Shown piece after piece: positions 38,063 to 47,632 of a stretch of 64,000 bases of DNA. The notes under the pieces are model-generated. The model was not told the origin of the DNA. It did no database searches and worked only from the letters and a program-made list of their open reading frames with translations. Both the position numbers and the translations under genes were made by a program. Source of the stretch: Teichococcus coralli (GTDB lineage: Bacteria; Pseudomonadota; Alphaproteobacteria; Acetobacterales; Acetobacteraceae); the NCBI RefSeq assembly GCF_009829925.1, contig NZ_SNVJ01000006.1, positions 62,001 through 126,000 of the forward strand. Direction: 5' to 3'. Numbering within the stretch: the stretch's first letter is position 1; each line of letters begins with the position of its first letter.

Positions 38063-39664
38063 ATGGATCTCGACCTCACGCTGATTGACCGCCGCGTCGA
38101 GCGGCTGCTCGCTCCCTATGCCGGCAAGGCGGCACCCGGCATGACCATCGGGGTGGTGCGGGGCGGCGAACTGGTCGTGCACCGCAGCGCCGGCCTCGCC
38201 AGCATCGAGCACGGCGTGCCGATCGGCCCGGCCACCACCTTCCGCATCGCCTCGGTCAGCAAGCAGTTCACCTGCGCCGCCATCCTGATGCTGGCGCGGG
38301 AAGGAAAGATCGACATCGAGGCCAATGCCCGCACCTATCTGCCGGAACTGCCCGACACCGGAGCCGTGGTGACCGTCGCGCACCTCATGCACAACGTTTC
38401 CGGCATCCGTGACATGCTGGAGATCATGCGGCAGGGCGGCGCCGACCTCGGCGTTCCGGTGCGTCCCGAGGACCTGCTGGAAGGCGTCTGCCGCCAGCGC
38501 GGGCTGAACTTCGCGCCCGGCACCCGCTACCTCTACAGCAACTCGAACTTCATGCTGCTCGGCCGCATCGCCGAGCGCGTATCCGGCCAGCCGCTGGCCG
38601 CCTTCCTGGAGCAGCGCATCTTCGCGCCGCTCGGCATGAACGCGACCCGCATGACGGAAAGCGTCCACCTCGCCGTGCCGAACCTCGCCACCGGCTACTT
38701 TCCCGCGGCAGAGGGCTTCATGCGTGCGCCGCACGCCTTTCCGCTGCATGGCGAAGGCGGGCTGGTCTCCTCCGTGCAGGACCTTGCGCTCTGGGACCGC
38801 AACCTCACCACCGGGCGGGTCGGCGGCGACTGGCTGGCCACGGAACTCACCCGGCCGGCGCCCTTCCCCGATGGCGCCCCCAACATCTACGCGCGCGGGC
38901 TGATCCTGCGGCCCTATCGGGGCGTGGAGACGGTCAGCCACGGTGGCCTGTGGCCCGGCTACAAGACGGAGTTCCTGCGCGTGCCCTCGCGCGGCGTCAC
39001 CGTGATCGCCATCGCCAACCACGGCGGGCTGAACCCGAACCTGCTGGCGCACCGGGCGCTGGACGCGGTGCTGGAAGGGCTCCCCGGCATCCATCCGCTG
39101 CCCGCCCTGCCGCCGAAGCGGGAGCTGGAGAAGCTGGCCGGCCGCTACTTCGACGAGGAGAGCGCCAGCACCGTCGATATCGGCCTGACGCCGGAGGGTG
39201 TGCCCACCTTCGCCACCAACGGGATGGTTGTCGAGGCGGAAGGCCTGGCGGACGGGAGGCTGACCTCGCCGCGTTCCAGTTCCCTCTTCACCGTTCGGCC
39301 GTTGGGGCCGGACCGGATCGAGGTGGAGCAGGATGCCGGCCATCGCCGCATCTGGCGCCGGGTGGCCGGAGGCGCAGCGCTGCCGGAGGGCCTCGCCGCC
39401 ACCTACTTTTCCGAGGAGATGGCTGCGCGCTGGACCATCGCGCCGGAAGGCGATCGCCTTCGCTGCCGCGTGGCCGGCCCGGTGACCCATGGAGGGCCGT
39501 GGGATGTGGAAGGCATCGAGGGCGACATCCTCCGCATCCACGTGCCGGGCACCCTCTATCAGGCCTGGCTGGACGCGCGGGTGCTTCGCGCGGCGGATGG
39601 CGCGATTACCGGCCTGCTGGTGAATGGCGGCCGCGCCCGGCAGGTGCGTTACCGCCGGGTCTAA
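38063..39664 (+). CDS. Serine hydrolase, D-aminopeptidase-like (beta-lactamase fold)
   Basis: A 533-aa protein of the penicillin-recognising S12 group. Catalytic residues are Ser64-x-x-Lys67 (IASVSKQFT), Tyr158-Ser-Asn160 (YLYSNSN) and His293-Gly-Gly (VSHGGLWPGYK). After about residue 335 come two further beta domains, as in Ochrobactrum D-aminopeptidase (about 520 aa), which removes N-terminal D-residues. No signal peptide is visible, so action is probably cytoplasmic. AAGGATGG precedes ATG 38063. Substrate specificity is inferred from length and architecture only. Confidence 0.82.
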   Translation: MDLDLTLIDRRVERLLAPYAGKAAPGMTIGVVRGGELVVHRSAGLASIEHGVPIGPATTFRIASVSKQFTCAAILMLAREGKIDIEANARTYLPELPDTGAVVTVAHLMHNVSGIRDMLEIMRQGGADLGVPVRPEDLLEGVCRQRGLNFAPGTRYLYSNSNFMLLGRIAERVSGQPLAAFLEQRIFAPLGMNATRMTESVHLAVPNLATGYFPAAEGFMRAPHAFPLHGEGGLVSSVQDLALWDRNLTTGRVGGDWLATELTRPAPFPDGAPNIYARGLILRPYRGVETVSHGGLWPGYKTEFLRVPSRGVTVIAIANHGGLNPNLLAHRALDAVLEGLPGIHPLPALPPKRELEKLAGRYFDEESASTVDIGLTPEGVPTFATNGMVVEAEGLADGRLTSPRSSSLFTVRPLGPDRIEVEQDAGHRRIWRRVAGGAALPEGLAATYFSEEMAARWTIAPEGDRLRCRVAGPVTHGGPWDVEGIEGDILRIHVPGTLYQAWLDARVLRAADGAITGLLVNGGRARQVRYRRV

Positions 39665-39670
39665 AGGATG

Positions 39671-39784
39671 TCCGGGGGAAGGGGCTCCCCCGGAGACCCT
39701 CATCTTGGCGGTTGGCGCGGCGCCTGCCGCAGGCGCTGACAACTCGAAAAAGAAAGATGGGGGCCTGGGGGAACTCCTTCCCCC
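39671..39784. terminator. Two GC hairpins between convergent hydrolase and M20 amidase genes
   Basis: TCCGGGGG (39671-39678) pairs with CCCCCGGA (39687-39694), and GGGGGAA (39767-39773) pairs with TTCCCCC (39778-39784). The first follows the plus-strand stop by 7 bases; the second precedes the minus-strand stop by 14 bases. They resemble the hairpins near 1540, 7885 and 10205. Confidence 0.5.
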
Positions 39785-39798
39785 GGCCTGCTTCCGCT

Positions 39799-41232
39799 TC
39801 AGCCCGCGCCGCCGCCCATCTTCAGCGGCGGCGCCACCTCGGCCGGGATCGGGCAGACATAGGGCGTCGCCTCGGTACGGGCCTTGAGGTCGGCCTTGGC
39901 GGCGGCGATCAGCGCGGGGTTGGCGATCAGATCCACCGCCGTGCCCGCCATCACCTTCGCCACATGCACCATGCCCTTGTGCGCCGCCGGCATCTTGCCC
40001 TGCGCCGTCCATTGCCAGGAATGCGCCGGCGTGCCGATGGCCTCGGTTGCGCCGCTGGCCTGCACGGTGGGCACCACCCAGGACACGTCGCCCACATCGG
40101 TGGAACCGATCATGCTGGTGCCGCTGCGCTCGGCGATCGGCGGCTGGATGGCATCCGTGAGCGTCAGGCCGGGCTTTGGCGCGAAGCCGCTGCGGTTGTA
40201 GTTGCTGGCGATGTCCTGCGGCGAGAGCGTCGCCTGGATCTCGCGCGCGAACTCCCGGTCGGCCTCGTCGAAGGGCACGGGGCCGAGGCGCATGAAGTTG
40301 TCCTGCATCACCTGCTCCAGCGGCGCATTGCCGAGCAGGTTCGCCGTGGCGGAGAGGATCTTGATCTCCACCTCCGTCTCGGTCATCAGCGCGGCGCCCC
40401 TGGCGATCTTCTTCACGCGTTCGATCAGGCCGAACATCTCGTGCAGCGTGTGGGCGCGCACGGCGTAGCGCACCTTCGCCTTGCCCTGCACGACGTTCGG
40501 CGCGATGCCGCCGGCATCCAGGTAGGCGTAGTGGATGCGCGCGTCGCTCGGCATGTGCTCGCGCATGTAGTTGACGCCGACATTCATCAGCTCGACGGCA
40601 TCCAGCGCGCTGCGGCCGAGATGCGGCGCGGCCGCGGCATGGCTGGAGCGGCCGGTGAAGCCGAAGTCGATCCGCGTCATCGCCAGGGAGTCGGCTTCCT
40701 GCACGCCGGCCCAGGCGAAGGGGTGCCAGGTGATGGCGGCGTCCACGTCCTCGAAGCAGCCGGCGCGGACCATGAAGGTCTTGGCGGCGCCGCCCTCCTC
40801 GGCGGGGCAGCCGTAGTACCGCACGCGCGCCTTGATGCCGTTCTTCGCCAGATGGTCCTTCACCGCCACGGCGGCCAGCATGGCGCCGGCGCCGAGCAGG
40901 TTGTGGCCGCAGCCATGGCCGTTGCCGCCGGGCACGATGGGGCGCGGCTCCGCCACGCCGGATTCCTGGCTGAGGCCGGGCAGCGCGTCGTATTCGCCAA
41001 GGATGGCGATCACCGGCCCCTCCTCGCCCGCCTCGCCCATGATGGCGGTGGGGATGCCGGCCAGCTCGCGGGTCATGCGGAAGCCCTCGGCCTCCAGCAT
41101 CGTCACGTGCTCGGCGCAGGAGCGGGTCTCGGCGTAGAGCAGCTCCGGCATGTCCCAGATGCGGTCGCTCAGGTCGGTGTAGGCGTCCTTCTTGGCGTCA
41201 ACGAGCCGCCAGATTTCCTCGGTGTTGCGCAC
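39799..41232 (-). CDS. M20 family amidohydrolase, AbgB-like (second copy)
   Basis: A 477-aa paralogue of the enzyme at 10230-11651, with the same motifs (LGEYDALPGLSQESG, GHGCGHNLLGAG, YGCPAEEGGAAK, STDVGDVSWVVPTVQ). It starts with GTG at 41232, with GGAG 8 bases upstream. It is the last gene of an operon tctC-tctB-tctA-amidohydrolase, 54 bases after the latter. The operon order suggests that the Tct system imports a compound whose amide bond this enzyme and its neighbour open; that is inference. Confidence 0.9.
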   Translation of the reverse strand: MRNTEEIWRLVDAKKDAYTDLSDRIWDMPELLYAETRSCAEHVTMLEAEGFRMTRELAGIPTAIMGEAGEEGPVIAILGEYDALPGLSQESGVAEPRPIVPGGNGHGCGHNLLGAGAMLAAVAVKDHLAKNGIKARVRYYGCPAEEGGAAKTFMVRAGCFEDVDAAITWHPFAWAGVQEADSLAMTRIDFGFTGRSSHAAAAPHLGRSALDAVELMNVGVNYMREHMPSDARIHYAYLDAGGIAPNVVQGKAKVRYAVRAHTLHEMFGLIERVKKIARGAALMTETEVEIKILSATANLLGNAPLEQVMQDNFMRLGPVPFDEADREFAREIQATLSPQDIASNYNRSGFAPKPGLTLTDAIQPPIAERSGTSMIGSTDVGDVSWVVPTVQASGATEAIGTPAHSWQWTAQGKMPAAHKGMVHVAKVMAGTAVDLIANPALIAAAKADLKARTEATPYVCPIPAEVAPPLKMGGGAG

Positions 41233-41286
41233 GCCGCTTCTCCATCAGTCCGAAGACCGTGGAAAAGCGGCATCGCGCCCGGATCG

Positions 41287-42222
41287 TCAAGCGGGGCCGG
41301 CGGCCAGCGGCAAGGAAAGGCGATAGGTGCGGATGGCGTTGTCGTGAAACAGCGCGAGCTGGTCCGCCCAGGGCAGGTCCGCCACCGCCGCGCGGAAGCC
41401 GTCGAAGATGGTGGCGAAGCTGCCGCAGAGCCCGTCCACCGGGAAGTTCGAGGCGAACATGCAGCGCGGCACGCCGAAGATCTCGATGGTCTCGCGGATG
41501 ATCGGGCGGTTGTCCTCCAGGCGCCAGGGACGGCCGCGCAGGCCGAGGCCGGAGATCTTGACGCTCGCCTGCGGCGCCCGCGCCAGCCGCCGCATCGCCG
41601 CCCGCCAGCCGGCCAGCCCCTCGGCGCCGCGGTCGGAGGGCAGGCCGGTATGGTTCAGCACCAGCGGCGTCTCGGGGTGCGCCTCGATCAGGTCCAGCGC
41701 CTCGTCCAGATGCCACCAGGGCGCCTGCAGCTCGAAATGCAGGCCGTGCGGGGCAAGCCGGGCATAGCCGGCCCGCCAGCGCGGGTCGCTCATGGAGCCA
41801 GGCGCGCCGCGCTCCACCCGGTCAGGAGCGGCGGCGGTGCGGGGCTTGTGCCGCACCCCCTTCACCAGCGGAATGGCGGCCTGGGTGGCCAGCACCTCCT
41901 CCGCATCCTCCCGGTCCAGCCAGGCCTGCGCCACATGCGCGGCGGGGCGGCCTGTGCGGGCGTGGAGCGCGGCGATCCAGCGGCTCTCACCGGTCGGGTC
42001 GGCCGGGTTCCACTCGCCCTCCATGGTGACGGTGGCGACCACGCGGTGATGGCCGGTCAGCGCGTCATAATCTTCCGGCAGGAAGTCCTTGCCGCGCAAG
42101 GCGGTGTAGTCGCCGTAGCGGAAGGGGATGAGCGGATGGTCCGGGCGCAGCCAGGGATGGTCGTTGTGCGTCAGGTCCCAGAAATGGTGATGGGCGTCGA
42201 TGATCGGCAGGTCACGCGGCAT
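41287..42222 (-). CDS. Amidohydrolase family protein (TIM-barrel, Amidohydro_2 type)
   Basis: A 311-aa metal-dependent hydrolase of the family that includes 2-pyrone-4,6-dicarboxylate lactonase and L-fuconolactonase. The metal-binding start IIDAHHHFWD is at residues 7-16. LVLNHTGLPSD carries the conserved His, and FASNFPVDGL the late Asp. It probably opens a lactone or cyclic imide. It overlaps the end of tctA by 11 bases, so it belongs to the transporter operon and likely acts on the imported compound or a product of it. Confidence 0.87.
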   Translation of the reverse strand: MPRDLPIIDAHHHFWDLTHNDHPWLRPDHPLIPFRYGDYTALRGKDFLPEDYDALTGHHRVVATVTMEGEWNPADPTGESRWIAALHARTGRPAAHVAQAWLDREDAEEVLATQAAIPLVKGVRHKPRTAAAPDRVERGAPGSMSDPRWRAGYARLAPHGLHFELQAPWWHLDEALDLIEAHPETPLVLNHTGLPSDRGAEGLAGWRAAMRRLARAPQASVKISGLGLRGRPWRLEDNRPIIRETIEIFGVPRCMFASNFPVDGLCGSFATIFDGFRAAVADLPWADQLALFHDNAIRTYRLSLPLAAGPA

Positions 42223-43708
42223 GGGAGCGCCTCCGACCCCAGGCGCTCCAGGCCGTCCAGGCCCAGATCAGCGCCACCGCCAGCGCCAGCACGGCGGCGA
42301 TCGGCCGCGAGACCAGGGTGAGCGGATCGCCCTGCCCCTTCATCAGCGTCTGGATGAAGTTGAACTCAACCATCTTGCCCAGCACCAGGCCGAGGATGGC
42401 GGGCGCCACCGGGATGTCGTTCTCCTCCATGAACCAGCCGAGCGCGCCCATCGCCAGCATCATGCCGACGTCGAACAGCGCGTTGTTGATGGCATAGGAG
42501 CCGATGATGCAGGCGACCAGGATGAAGGCGGCGATCACCCCGCGCGGCACGGCCAGGATGTAGCGGGCGACGCGGATCACGCCCCAGCCGAGCGGCACCA
42601 TCAGGATGTTGGCCAGGATGAAGACGATGAAGATGGCGTAGATCAGGTCCGGCGATTTCACGAAAATGGCCGGCCCCGGCTCCATCCCCTTCAGGATCAG
42701 CACGCCGATGACGATGGCGGTGATGGAATCGCCGGGGATGCCGAAGACGATGGTCGGCACCCAGGCGCCGGCCAGCGCCGAATTGTTGGAGGCACCCGCT
42801 TCCGCCAGGCCCTCGATATGGCCGGTGCCGAACTTTTCCGGCGTGCGCGAGAACTTGCGGCTGACGGCATAGGAGATCCAGGCGGCGATGTCGGCGCCGG
42901 CGCCGGGCAGCGCGCCGATCAGCACGCCGACGATGTTGCCGCGCACCACTTGCACGCGCCACTGCCAGAGGTCGCGCAGCAGGTCGCGGAACGGGCTGCC
43001 ATAGGGAGGGATGATGGCCTTCTTGGTGTCCTTGACGGTCACCAGCCGGATCAACTCGGGAATGGCGAAGAAGCCCACCAGCGCCGGCACGAAGTCAACG
43101 CCGCCCATCAGCTCGGTGGAGCCGAAGGCGAAGCGGGTGATGCCCGTCGCGATGTCGATGCCGACGCAGGAGAGGAACAGCCCGACCAGCAGCGCCAGCA
43201 TGCCGCGCAGCGGCGAGCCCGAGGCCAGGAAGGCGGCGCAGGTCAGCCCCATGACGCCGAGCCAGAAATACTCGGGCGAGGAGAAGCGGGTGGCGAAATG
43301 CGCCAGTGCGGGGGCGGCGAAGATCAGCACGATGGTGCCGAAGATGCCGCCGATGGCGGAAGCCCCCATGCACATGCCGAGGCCCCGCCAGGGCTGGCCC
43401 TGCTGGGTCAGCTTGTAGGCCTCGTCGGCATAGGCGGCGGAGGCCGGCGTGCCGGGGATGCGGACCAGCGCGGCGGGGATGTCGCCGGCGAAGATCGCCA
43501 TCGCTGTGAGCGCGACAATGGAGGCGATGGCGGGCACCGGGTCCATGAAGAAGGTGAAGGGCACCAGCAGCGCCGTGCCCATGACCGCCGTCAGGCCGGG
43601 AATGGCGCCCATCACCATGCCCAGCCCGCTGGCCAGCAGGATCACGAGAAGGGTGTGGGGCGCGAAGACATGGCCGAAGGCGGCAAGCAGCGCGTCCATC
43701 AGACCCAT
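42212..43708 (-). CDS. tctA: Tripartite tricarboxylate transporter, large permease TctA
   Basis: A 498-aa membrane channel subunit. Family landmarks are ASGLGMVMGAIPGLTAVMG near residue 28 and GVLIGALPGAGADIAAW in the middle, with the usual 12 hydrophobic helices. It is clearly divergent from the TctA at 3145-4647, so the two are not a recent duplication. It overlaps tctB by 10 bases and the following amidohydrolase by 11 bases, marking a translationally coupled operon. Confidence 0.94.
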   Translation of the reverse strand: MGLMDALLAAFGHVFAPHTLLVILLASGLGMVMGAIPGLTAVMGTALLVPFTFFMDPVPAIASIVALTAMAIFAGDIPAALVRIPGTPASAAYADEAYKLTQQGQPWRGLGMCMGASAIGGIFGTIVLIFAAPALAHFATRFSSPEYFWLGVMGLTCAAFLASGSPLRGMLALLVGLFLSCVGIDIATGITRFAFGSTELMGGVDFVPALVGFFAIPELIRLVTVKDTKKAIIPPYGSPFRDLLRDLWQWRVQVVRGNIVGVLIGALPGAGADIAAWISYAVSRKFSRTPEKFGTGHIEGLAEAGASNNSALAGAWVPTIVFGIPGDSITAIVIGVLILKGMEPGPAIFVKSPDLIYAIFIVFILANILMVPLGWGVIRVARYILAVPRGVIAAFILVACIIGSYAINNALFDVGMMLAMGALGWFMEENDIPVAPAILGLVLGKMVEFNFIQTLMKGQGDPLTLVSRPIAAVLALAVALIWAWTAWSAWGRRRSHAA

Positions 43709-44166
43709 CCCTCCAGCACACCGGGCGGCAGCGGCACCCGCAGCACCTCGTTGAACAGCAGGTGGAAGCCGATCGCCCCCAGCACCGCGATCAGCCCGGC
43801 GCGCAGCGGCGCGATGCCCATGCGCAGCTGCACCGCCAGCATGATGGCGATGGCAAAGGGAATGAACCCGGCCGGCTCGGCGAAGGCGGCGAAGAGCGCG
43901 ATGGACAGCAGCAGCACCGCGACATTGGTGACCGCCCAGCCGTCACGCAGCCAGCCCGGCATGCGCAGCACCGGCTCGCCGGGCCGCCGCAGCCCCGCCA
44001 GCACCAGCAGCACGCCGGTCAGCATCGCGACCACGCCGAGCAGCGCGGGGAAGAACCCCGCGCCCAGTTCCTGGCCCGGCACGCCAGGCAGGCGCAGGGA
44101 GGCCGCCGCCAGCAGCCCTCCCAGCCCGATCGTCAGCACGCCGAGGGCGCGGTCGTTCAGCCGCAT
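43699..44166 (-). CDS. tctB: Tripartite tricarboxylate transporter, small permease TctB
   Basis: A 155-aa membrane protein with about four helices; LGAGFFPALLGVVAMLTGV is the characteristic TctB segment. It starts 5 bases after the tctC stop and overlaps tctA. Shorter than the TctB at 4661-5257, as is common within this poorly conserved family. Confidence 0.88.
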   Translation of the reverse strand: MRLNDRALGVLTIGLGGLLAAASLRLPGVPGQELGAGFFPALLGVVAMLTGVLLVLAGLRRPGEPVLRMPGWLRDGWAVTNVAVLLLSIALFAAFAEPAGFIPFAIAIMLAVQLRMGIAPLRAGLIAVLGAIGFHLLFNEVLRVPLPPGVLEGWV

Positions 44167-44171
44167 CGCCC

Positions 44172-45152
44172 TCAGCCCCGCGCCAGGCCCAGCTCGTTCA
44201 GCAGGCGCGAGGTGGTCTTGGCGAAGTCCGTGACATAGGCCTGGAAGTGCTCCGGTGTCTCCCAGACCGGCACGATGCCGCGCTGCTTCATGGTGTTCCG
44301 CACCTCAGGGCGCGCATGGCCCTTGGCGGCGGCCTCGATCAGCCGCTGCCGCACCGGTGCCGGCAGGCCCTTCGGGGTGACCAGGGAGAACCAGTTCAGG
44401 TAGGTCCAGTCCACGCCCAGCTCGCGCAGGGTCGGCACGTCGGGGAAGGAACTCATCCGCTCCTCGGCCATCACGGCCAGCACGCGGACCTGCCCGGCAT
44501 CGGCCAGCGGCTTGGCCTCGATGGGCGAGCCGGTGAAGACGCTGATGCCGCCGGCCACGAGGTCCTGCAGCGCCGGCGCGCCACCCTGGCTGGGGATCCA
44601 GCGGATGGTGTCCACCTCCATGCCCATGGCCTTGGCCAGGCCGGCGGCGGCGAGATGCCAGGAGCCGCCGGTGGAAACGCCGGAGCCGGTGAACTTGCCC
44701 TTCGGCGCCCCCTTCAGGGCCGCCGCGAAGCTCTTGAAATCCTTCCAGTCGCCATCGGCCTTCACCGTCACGCCGGCGGGGATGACGGCGATGCGCGAGA
44801 TCAGGTCGAAGTTCTGCGGCCCGAGGTCGGACTGGCCGAGCACCTTGAAGTTGACAAGCTCGGAGGTGCCGCAACCGATCGTATAGCCATCCGGCGCCGC
44901 GTTGGCGATGGCGGCATGGCCGACGATGCCGTTGCCGCCGGTGCGGTTGACGACGTTCACCGGCTGCCCGAGCTCCGCCTCCAGCCCGGTGGCGAAGATC
45001 CGCGTGACGGTGTCCGACCCGCCGCCTGCCGCCCAGGGGACGACCATGGTCACCGGCCGGGTGGGCCAGGACTGGGCCTGCGCCGAGCGTGGCAGCAGAG
45101 CGGGAATGGACAGCGCGCCGGCAAGGCCGGCAAGGCCGCGACGAGAGATCAT
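44172..45152 (-). CDS. tctC: Tripartite tricarboxylate transporter, substrate-binding protein TctC (Bug family)
   Basis: A 326-aa periplasmic receptor with a twin-arginine-like signal (MISRRGLAGLAGALSIPAL, cleavage near AQAQ). The mature part begins WPTRPVTMVVPWAAGGGSDT, the standard Bug-family ligand loop, with RTGGNGIVGHAAIANAAPDG further on. AGGAGGAAA precedes ATG 45152. First gene of the tctCBA-amidohydrolase-M20 operon. A possible GntR operator lies about 300 bases upstream. Ligand unknown; the operon suggests an amide or lactone-forming carboxylate. Confidence 0.94.
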   Translation of the reverse strand: MISRRGLAGLAGALSIPALLPRSAQAQSWPTRPVTMVVPWAAGGGSDTVTRIFATGLEAELGQPVNVVNRTGGNGIVGHAAIANAAPDGYTIGCGTSELVNFKVLGQSDLGPQNFDLISRIAVIPAGVTVKADGDWKDFKSFAAALKGAPKGKFTGSGVSTGGSWHLAAAGLAKAMGMEVDTIRWIPSQGGAPALQDLVAGGISVFTGSPIEAKPLADAGQVRVLAVMAEERMSSFPDVPTLRELGVDWTYLNWFSLVTPKGLPAPVRQRLIEAAAKGHARPEVRNTMKQRGIVPVWETPEHFQAYVTDFAKTTSRLLNELGLARG

Positions 45153-45628
45153 TCTTGTGTTTCCTCCTGCTTGGACATTCGCCCGAAGTGCGGAACGTGC
45201 TCCTCCGCCGGCTGACCCGGGCCTGCGGCGCGCAGGCGGACCGGCTGCCAGGCGGAACGGGCCCCTTGCCGCGCCGCAAGCCCTTTCAGCGTGGCGGCAT
45301 GCGCCACATCGAGGGGGAGCCGGCTACCCAGCGCAGGGCCGTCTCCGGGCGGTGCCGGAAGGCGGCCGAGCGAAGGCGATGATCAGCTGGCATGCGTTCT
45401 CTCCCCTGACGGTCCGCTTCGCTGCGGCACGCGCTTTCCCAGGTTGTGGAACTGTATGCAGTATAAATGCAAGAGCCTTAGAAGGCCGCGAAGCGTCTCC
45501 GCCGCGCAAAAGCCGGCGCATGACCGATCAGGCCGGCGTTGAAGAGGGCCGCGGGGAAGGTGTGGGCGGGCCACGATGCAGGCAAGGCGGGGTCGGCCGG
45601 TCTCCTTCAGACCCGCCTCCAGCCGCGC
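45153..45628. other. Intergenic region upstream of tctC, downstream of the stressosome operon
   Basis: These 476 bases hold no supportable gene; small frames here have no RBS or family resemblance. The only clear local signal is an AT-richer stretch around 45445-45475 with a GntR-operator-like sequence (annotated separately). The operator is far from the tctC start (about 300 bases), so either the leader is long or the site has another role. Confidence 0.4.
45453..45465. promoter_or_regulatory. GntR-type operator-like sequence upstream of tctC
   Basis: TGTATGCAGTATA, followed by AATGCA, resembles the TTGTATACAA-type operators of FadR-subfamily GntR regulators. It matches 11 of 13 bases of the minus-strand sequence TGTATTCTGTATA upstream of dctP at 57099-57111. 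Shared control by related GntR regulators is inference. Confidence 0.4.
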
Positions 45629-47632
45629 CTAGCCCGCCCTGGCCTGGCTGGAGAGCAGCGTGTCGACCGCGGCACCGAGGGAGTCCGGCGCCATGGGCTT
45701 GCGCAGCACCGCGAAGGGTCCCCCTTCGGACAGCGCCGTGACCGCAAGCGTCGCTTCCTCGTCCAGGTTGCCCGTGAGGAGGATGCAGGGCAGCCCCGGA
45801 CGCTGCCGCCGCGCCTCGCGCAGCAGGTCGATGCCGGTGAGGCCGGGCATGGTGAGGTCGGTCAGCAGCAGGTCGCAGGGCGCGCCATCCTGCAGCCGGC
45901 GCAGCGCCTCCTCCCCGCTTTCGAGCACCTCCGCCCGGTGGCCGAGCCGCTCGAACACGGCGCCGAGCACGGAGCGCACCAAAGGGTCGTCGTCCACCAC
46001 CAGCAGCCGTGCCGATGGCGTCGCCAGGGGCGCCGGATGGGCCGGCGCGACGTCGGGCTCGGCGGCCTGGCTGACGGGCAGGAACAGCGTCACCGTCGTT
46101 CCCTGGCCGGGCTCGGTGTCGATCACCAGGTCCCCGCCGGACTGCTCGGCGAAGTTGCGTGCCATGGCCAGGCCAAGGCCAGTGCCCTGGCCCTTCGGCT
46201 TGGTCGTGAAGAAGGGCTCGGTGGCGCGCGCCAGCGTCGCGGGGCTCATGCCGGCGCCGTGGTCGCGCACCGCCAGCGCCACGCGGGGCCATTCCTCGCC
46301 CGCTGGCGGCACCATCCGCGCCGAGAGCGTCACGGTGCCCCCCCTCGGCATGGCGTCGCGGGCGTTGATGGCGAGGTTCAGCAGCACCGTCTCCAGTTGC
46401 GGCTTGTCGGCGAAGACGATCAGCTCACCCGCCCGCGGCGCGCCCTCCACCGCCACCTCGGTGCGGCCACCAAGGGTGTAGCTCAGCACCTCCCGCACAT
46501 TCTCCAGCAGAGCGGCGACATCGAGGTGGGCGGCGCGCAGCTCGCCGCGCCGGGCAAAGGTCAGCAGCCGGCGGGCGATGGCGGCGCCGCGCTCGGCGGC
46601 ATCCGAAACCAGCCCGGAGAGGCGGCGCACCATCGCGGCATCCTCGGCCTGCAACCCCAGCATGCGGGTGCCGCTGAGCACGGTCTGCAGCACGTTGTTC
46701 ATGTCGTGCGCGATGCCGCCCGCAAGCTGGCCGAACACCTCCATCTTCTGCGCCTGGCGCAACCCCTCCTCGGCCCGCTTGCGCGCCGTCACGTCCACCA
46801 GCGCCGCCATGGAGCGCAGGAAACGCCCGGAAGGCGCGCGCTCGGTGCGCACGGAAACGAGGATGTCCACCACGGTGCCATCCCGCCGGCGGAGCTGGAT
46901 CTCCATGTCGTCGCAGCCATCGGCAGTCAGCACCATCGGCCAGACGACCTCGCGGAAGCGGTGGGCGGCTTCAGCGGGCATGAATTCGGTGATGTGGCGG
47001 CCGATCACCTCATGGCGCGCCGCATAGCCCAGAAACTCCAGCCAGCGGTCGCTGACGATCAGCAGATGCGCCGAGGCGTCCAGGCAGTGCAGCGGCAGCG
47101 GGGTGCGGCGGTAGAGCGCCTCGGCCATCGCCTCGGCCCGTTGCCGCTCGGCGATCTCCGCGACGAGCCGCTTGTTGACGGTGGCCAAATCGGCGGTGCG
47201 CTCCGCCACCCGCGCCTCCAGCGTGGCGTTGAGCTGCCGCAGCGCGGATTCCGCCGCCTGCATCCGCAGCAGGGCGCGGATCACCGCGATCAGCTCGTCC
47301 GGCGCCACCGGCTGCGTCAGGTAGGAATCCGCACCGCCCTCCAGCCCGCGCACGCGGTCGGCACCGCTGATCGCCGCCACCGAGATCTGCAGCACCAGGG
47401 TGGCCGGATGGGCGCGCTTGATGCGTCGGCAAACCTCGATGCCGCTGATGTCCGGAAGCTTGACGTCGAGCAGAACCAGCGCCGGCCCGAGCGTGGCCGC
47501 CTTCTCCAGCGCCTCGGCGCCGGTGGCGGCCTCGGCGACGCGCAGGCCGGCTCGGGTCAGGATGCGGGTCTTGGCATAGCGCCCCGCCTCGTCGTCATCG
47601 ACGTTGAGGATCAGGGCATCGGCCTCGCTCAT
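45629..47632 (-). CDS. Hybrid sensor kinase REC-PAS-HisKA-HATPase-REC (stressosome operon)
   Basis: A 667-aa cytoplasmic hybrid kinase. The N-terminal receiver has Asp56 (LVLLDVKLPDISG). A coiled coil with LEARVAERTADLATVNKRL links it to a PAS domain (about 180-290). His309 lies in GGIAHDMNNVLQTV. The ATPase boxes are LNLAINARDAM, VRDHGAGM and GTGLGLAMAR. A C-terminal receiver carries LLLTDLTMPGLTG. Its ATG overlaps the stop of the preceding kinase gene (ATGA), so it is the last of six coupled genes starting with rsbR. It could receive phosphate from the upstream kinase. No DNA-binding output is encoded in the operon. Confidence 0.9.
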   Translation of the reverse strand: MSEADALILNVDDDEAGRYAKTRILTRAGLRVAEAATGAEALEKAATLGPALVLLDVKLPDISGIEVCRRIKRAHPATLVLQISVAAISGADRVRGLEGGADSYLTQPVAPDELIAVIRALLRMQAAESALRQLNATLEARVAERTADLATVNKRLVAEIAERQRAEAMAEALYRRTPLPLHCLDASAHLLIVSDRWLEFLGYAARHEVIGRHITEFMPAEAAHRFREVVWPMVLTADGCDDMEIQLRRRDGTVVDILVSVRTERAPSGRFLRSMAALVDVTARKRAEEGLRQAQKMEVFGQLAGGIAHDMNNVLQTVLSGTRMLGLQAEDAAMVRRLSGLVSDAAERGAAIARRLLTFARRGELRAAHLDVAALLENVREVLSYTLGGRTEVAVEGAPRAGELIVFADKPQLETVLLNLAINARDAMPRGGTVTLSARMVPPAGEEWPRVALAVRDHGAGMSPATLARATEPFFTTKPKGQGTGLGLAMARNFAEQSGGDLVIDTEPGQGTTVTLFLPVSQAAEPDVAPAHPAPLATPSARLLVVDDDPLVRSVLGAVFERLGHRAEVLESGEEALRRLQDGAPCDLLLTDLTMPGLTGIDLLREARRQRPGLPCILLTGNLDEEATLAVTALSEGGPFAVLRKPMAPDSLGAAVDTLLSSQARAG

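Noticed and set aside
38950..42321. A 1123-codon plus-strand open frame opposite the amidase-amidohydrolase genes
   Set aside because: It lies over well-supported minus-strand genes with clear motifs. Its product is Arg/His/Gly-rich with no domain, which is typical of antisense frames at high GC.
45089..45382. Small plus-strand frame upstream of tctC
   Set aside because: It overlaps the tctC signal-peptide region in antisense and lacks a family or RBS.
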